A stretch of DNA of 9,002 nucleotides from an uncultured Verrucomicrobiota bacterium (lineage in GTDB: Bacteria > Verrucomicrobiota > Kiritimatiellia > RFP12 > UBA1067). The position numbers were made by a program, and so were the translations under genes. The stretch covers positions 1 to 9,002 of the forward strand of contig CAMPAA010000125.1 of the NCBI GenBank assembly GCA_946631345.1. Direction: 5' to 3'. A model generated the notes under the pieces. It was not told where the DNA came from. It did not search any database and saw nothing but the letters and a program-made list of their open reading frames with translations. How positions within the stretch are numbered: the stretch's first letter is position 1; every line of letters begins with the position of its first letter. Below are positions 7,126-9,002 of this stretch, in pieces.

Positions 7126-7209
7126 GGTAGGGCGGCGCTGGTAGGGCGCGTTGCCCTCAACGCGCCGCGCGGTCGCGAATCCGGCGGATTGGGGGCAATC
7201 CGCCCTACC
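7126..7209. repeat. Palindromic array unit B: two hairpins inside GGTAGGG/CCCTACC
   Basis: GGTAGGG occurs at 7126-7132 and again at 7140-7146, and CCCTACC closes the unit at 7203-7209. Inside are two perfect 9-bp hairpins with 4-nt loops: GGCGCGTTG-CCCT-CAACGCGCC at 7145-7166 and GGCGGATTG-GGGG-CAATCCGCC at 7183-7204. The 12-bp word GCGCCGGTAGGG that precedes unit A (7043-7054) is repeated at 7121-7132, so the two units share their left boundary. Confidence 0.85.
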
Positions 7210-7220
7210 ATTTTGTTGGT

Positions 7221-7261
7221 TGCGGCGGAACCCGCAGGGGGGCGGCGGGGATGCCGCCGCC
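7221..7261. repeat. GC-rich hairpins at the right end of array 1
   Basis: A short hairpin pairs TGCGG (7221-7225) with CCGCA (7232-7236). Next to it, GGCGGCGG (7241-7248) pairs perfectly with CCGCCGCC (7254-7261) around a 5-nt loop. They lie 50-90 nt past the stop of the regulator gene, which is transcribed leftwards. There is no U-tract in that direction, so a classical intrinsic terminator is not supported, although the array could still slow polymerase or protect mRNA ends. Confidence 0.7.
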
Positions 7262-7310
7262 TTTGTTTGCGGAGGTACGACATAATCCCACCCTCAAAAA
7301 TGGGTAAACT

Positions 7311-8585
7311 TCAGGAACTCTTCGTCGGCATTTTGTCGCTGCCTTGATGGGCGTTGCGGTACTTGCGCATTGACATTCCGTAAAGCTTCGTGAACAGGTG
7401 CGCAAGATTGGACGTAAGCGGATATCCGCACTGGAGGGTGACCTCTGAAATCGGCATTTTCGTCGTGCGCAGCAGCTTGCACACCTTCTCAAGCCGCACT
7501 TCGCGTATCATCAGCGCCACGCTCTGCCCCATGGCCTCGGAAAAGCGCTTCTCCAGCGTGCGCCTTGAAACGCCGCAATGCTTTGCCACATCCGGCACGT
7601 TTATGCCGTTGCAGGCGTTCCGCACAATGTGTTCCCTCGCCCGCACGGCAATGCCGCCATAGCCGCGCCCGCTGAGAGTGGAGCCGCGTTTGACGATCTG
7701 GCATCCGGAAACCGTCACACGCCGGCGCTCCGGCGGCAGATGCGGATTGTCCACAAGCTCCAGCAGCATCTTCACCGCCTCATGCGCGCAGCGCGCGTGG
7801 TCCGGACGGATGCTCGATATCGACGGCTTGGACGCCTCGCAGAAGTTTTCGGTGTCGTTCACGCCAATCACCTCCATCTGGTCTGGCACGACAATGCCGA
7901 GATGGTTGCACGCATCGATGAATCTGTATGCCTCGCGGTCCCCGTTGGCGAATATGCCGCATGGCTTCGGGAGCGAGCGGATGAACCTTTCAACCTCCTG
8001 ATGGTCGCCGTCCCAGTAGTCTTCGTTTTCGGCCTGCTTCCCCTCCATCAGGCTCGCGAACGTCTCCCGGCCATCCAGCCGCTCTTCAATGCGTGCACGG
8101 AACGCTTCGCGCCTTATTTCTCCCGCAACGTATTCGCGGTACACCTTGCTGCCGAAGAACGCGAAGTTCTTGATGCCGTGCTCTACGAAGAAGTCGGCGG
8201 CGGCGCGCCCGATATCCACGTTGTCGAGCACAACCGTACCTCCACGGCCCAACTTGGCGAAAGAGTCCGGGGGAAGCGGAGCATACAGGTTAACCACGAT
8301 TGGCGGATGGTCAGGCATCTCACGCAGGAATTCCTCCACAATCTCCCAGCGCATCCCGCAGAACAGCAGGGCATCCAGACCACTTGACGCGAAATCGGCG
8401 ATGTTGCGCGGCGACGTAGCCGCATTGCCATGGAAGAAACTCAGCCGCACCTGTGGATGCAACCTCACACATTCCAAGATTCCAAGCAAAACATCACGGC
8501 ATGGTTTCACCGGTGTATTGATAACCATTCCAAGATATACTTCGTCAACACGGCTTTTTTTCCGTCTGTCTCTATGAAACGCCAT
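7311..8585 (-). CDS. XylR-type transcriptional regulator: LacI-like sensor domain plus AraC-family DNA-binding domain
   Basis: The 424-residue cytoplasmic protein has a basic N-terminal tail (about 1-14) and a LacI/GalR-like ligand-binding domain at about 16-295. Its signatures are 'VYLGMVINTP', 'VVLDNVDIGRAAADFFVEHG' (119-138), 'CGIFANGDREAYRFIDAC' (209-226), 'GIVVPDQMEVIGVNDTE' (230-246) and 'SISSIRPD' (255-262). A C-terminal AraC domain follows at about 308-410, with first helix-turn-helix 'VPDVAKHCGVSRRTLEKRF' (330-348) and second 'PISEVTLQCGY...LFTKLYGMSMRKYR' (371-403). Length and order match the XylR group, in which the sensor binds a sugar such as xylose and the AraC half activates nearby genes. 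The ligand here is unknown. The gene points at the giant surface-protein gene 525 bp downstream, making that gene a candidate target. Start ATG 8585 is supported by AGGAG seven nt upstream. Confidence 0.92.
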   Translation of the reverse strand: MAFHRDRRKKSRVDEVYLGMVINTPVKPCRDVLLGILECVRLHPQVRLSFFHGNAATSPRNIADFASSGLDALLFCGMRWEIVEEFLREMPDHPPIVVNLYAPLPPDSFAKLGRGGTVVLDNVDIGRAAADFFVEHGIKNFAFFGSKVYREYVAGEIRREAFRARIEERLDGRETFASLMEGKQAENEDYWDGDHQEVERFIRSLPKPCGIFANGDREAYRFIDACNHLGIVVPDQMEVIGVNDTENFCEASKPSISSIRPDHARCAHEAVKMLLELVDNPHLPPERRRVTVSGCQIVKRGSTLSGRGYGGIAVRAREHIVRNACNGINVPDVAKHCGVSRRTLEKRFSEAMGQSVALMIREVRLEKVCKLLRTTKMPISEVTLQCGYPLTSNLAHLFTKLYGMSMRKYRNAHQGSDKMPTKSS

Positions 8586-8592
8586 TTCAACT

Positions 8593-8597
8593 CTCCT
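8593..8597 (-). promoter_or_regulatory. Shine-Dalgarno AGGAG of the regulator gene
   Basis: AGGAG on the coding strand is 7 nt before the ATG at 8585, near-ideal spacing that supports this start. Confidence 0.8.
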
Positions 8598-8604
8598 AAT
8601 TAGG
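8595..8604. promoter_or_regulatory. Perfect 10-bp palindrome CCTAATTAGG overlapping the ribosome-binding site
   Basis: The self-complementary CCTAATTAGG shares three bases with the Shine-Dalgarno of the regulator gene and lies about 20 nt downstream of its -10. Its position would suit an operator for repression. It is too compact to form a stable RNA hairpin. A chance occurrence is possible. Confidence 0.35.
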
Positions 8605-8622
8605 CTTAAGTGAAAGGCGCGT

Positions 8623-8653
8623 AATATATCAGAATGCTTTTTTTTTTTGTCAA
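8623..8653 (-). promoter_or_regulatory. Promoter of the regulator gene with a poly(A) spacer
   Basis: On the coding strand a perfect TTGACA (8653-8648) is followed by a 19-nt spacer and then TATATT (8628-8623), preceded by TGA, which gives an extended -10 (TGN-TATATT). An alternative -10, GATATA at 8630-8625, would give a 17-nt spacer but a poorer match. The first half of the spacer is an uninterrupted A-run. The site lies 38-68 nt before the ATG, leaving a short leader. Confidence 0.7.
8638..8648. repeat. Homopolymeric tract, 11 A on the coding strand (T on the + strand)
   Basis: Eleven consecutive T at 8638-8648 on the + strand begin inside the -35 hexamer and fill the adjacent part of the -35/-10 spacer. 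Tracts of this length are prone to replication slippage, and a length change here would directly alter promoter spacing. Confidence 0.9.
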
Positions 8654-8731
8654 GAGGTTTTTACAGTTATAGCATAATTTAGCATCCGTCGGCGCAATGG
8701 CATGGCGCATACGCGCGACCACGAACGCCGA

Positions 8732-8761
8732 CGGATTGGGGCAATCCGCCCTGCGATTTTG
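8732..8761. repeat. Second copy of the CGGATTGGGG-CAATCCGCCCT element
   Basis: This stretch aligns with 7185-7215 over about 31 columns with one indel in the G-run and two substitutions (CTAC changed to CTGC, then C to G before ATTTTG). It forms the hairpin CGGATTG (8732-8738), GGG loop, CAATCCG (8742-8748). Homology continues past the hairpin into ATTTTG, so the shared unit is larger than the palindrome. Confidence 0.85.
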
Positions 8762-8845
8762 GCCGGGACAGCGCCCGGCCCTCCCGAAATGCGCATACTG
8801 CGCTATGTTTGTGCAGTTACGGGAGGGCCGACCTCCGTGTCGGCC
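8761..8845. repeat. Composite inverted-repeat element with two hairpins and an overlapping 10-bp inverted repeat
   Basis: Hairpin GGCCGGG (8761-8767) pairs with CCCGGCC (8774-8780) around ACAGCG. Hairpin GGCCGAC (8826-8832) pairs with GTCGGCC (8839-8845) around CTCCGT. In addition GGCCCTCCCG (8777-8786) is the exact reverse complement of CGGGAGGGCC (8820-8829). The 10-bp pair reuses four bases from each hairpin, so the long stem and the fully paired short hairpins compete. Confidence 0.8.
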
Positions 8846-8850
8846 GCATA

Positions 8851-8879
8851 TGATGGACGGGACAGAGCCCGTCCCATCA
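8851..8879. repeat. Hairpin with ACAGAG loop in array 2
   Basis: TGATGGACGGG pairs with CCCGTCCCATCA around the loop ACAGAG, with one bulged C. The innermost GGGACAGAGCCC differs by one base from GGGACAGCGCCC in the hairpin at 8761-8780, although the outer arms are unrelated. The two are therefore members of one family with a conserved centre and variable arms. Confidence 0.8.
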
Positions 8880-8880
8880 G

Positions 8881-9002
8881 GACGGATTTGCAACAATGGC
8901 AAAACGATAGGCTATAGAAATAGCGACAAATGGGGTTTATTCATTGGGAGGGTCTGTTGGTATTATATTGCGCATTCCTTTTACGGGGAATAGCATCTGG
9001 GG
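8881..9002. other. Right-edge sequence without recognisable gene
   Basis: The last 120 bases are AT-richer than the array before them. A weak hairpin ATTCC/GGAAT sits at 8974-8978 and 8987-8991. I see no credible coding frame, promoter pair or tRNA. It is probably the start of the intergenic space leading to the next gene outside the window. Confidence 0.4.

Noticed and set aside
7041..7261. CRISPR array
   Set aside because: There are no identical direct repeats with regular unique spacers. The units are palindromes with changing arms and irregular spacing, and no cas gene is present.
7008..7347. Overlapping open frames of about 90 residues on both strands over array 1
   Set aside because: They consist of repeat-encoded Arg/Ala/Gly/Pro strings and run through the hairpins. 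Both strands are open because the DNA is GC-rich and palindromic.
7578..8387. A 269-codon open frame on the + strand
   Set aside because: It is the reverse-strand shadow of the XylR-like regulator, whose own strand shows clear sensor and helix-turn-helix motifs.
8697..8993. Possible 98-residue protein over array 2 ('REGRPPCRPHMMDGTEPVP')
   Set aside because: The frame is simply a translation of the palindromic repeats. Peptides of this kind arise wherever such repeats are translated and are a likely source of spurious hypothetical proteins.

Overview
The window looks like chromosomal DNA from an uncultured member of the PVC superphylum. Kiritimatiellota, Lentisphaerota or another Verrucomicrobiota-like gut or rumen lineage is my best guess. 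The basis is inference from style: a XylR-type regulator (LacI-like sensor fused to an AraC helix-turn-helix), a giant secreted beta-helix protein built from 'LAEAIAAA..GDTV.LL.DV' modules, and intergenic clusters of GC-rich short palindromes. No rRNA or other marker gene is present to prove the taxon.

Layout, with all real coding on the minus strand. (1) Positions 6785 down to 1 are one uninterrupted reading frame of at least 2261 codons that runs off the left edge. It encodes an exported, highly modular surface protein: signal peptide, GLUG-like block, beta-sandwich-like spacer, module 1, second GLUG-like block, modules 2-4, a beta-helix with 'ISGG' rungs, module 5, a beta-helix with 'GNTFSGNT' rungs, module 6, a further beta-helix block, and the start of module 7. 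The first 55 bases of the window are an exact copy of 3349-3403, so the repeat continues outside the window. (2) Positions 6786-7020 hold its ribosome-binding site, a long hairpin-rich leader and a candidate extended -10 promoter. (3) Positions 7041-7261 hold a compact array of at least five perfect hairpins, four of them organised in two pairs bounded by GGTAGGG/CCCTACC. (4) Positions 8585-7311 encode the XylR-like regulator. (5) Positions 8586-8653 hold the regulator's Shine-Dalgarno, a 10-bp palindrome over it, and a strong promoter whose -35/-10 spacer contains a run of about 11 A. (6) Positions 8732-8879 hold a second palindrome cluster, which shares a roughly 31-bp element with the first one. 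(7) Positions 8881-9002 show nothing recognisable.

How the parts may work together (inference): the regulator is the nearest gene upstream of the giant protein gene, points the same way, and has no obvious intrinsic terminator behind it. It is a plausible controller of the surface protein in response to a small ligand, probably a sugar. The homopolymeric tract in its promoter is a candidate for on/off or graded phase variation. The regulator gene is bracketed by related palindromic elements in direct orientation, so the cassette may have been shaped by recombination between them. The most unusual features are the palindrome arrays, the homopolymer promoter and the internally mosaic giant gene.
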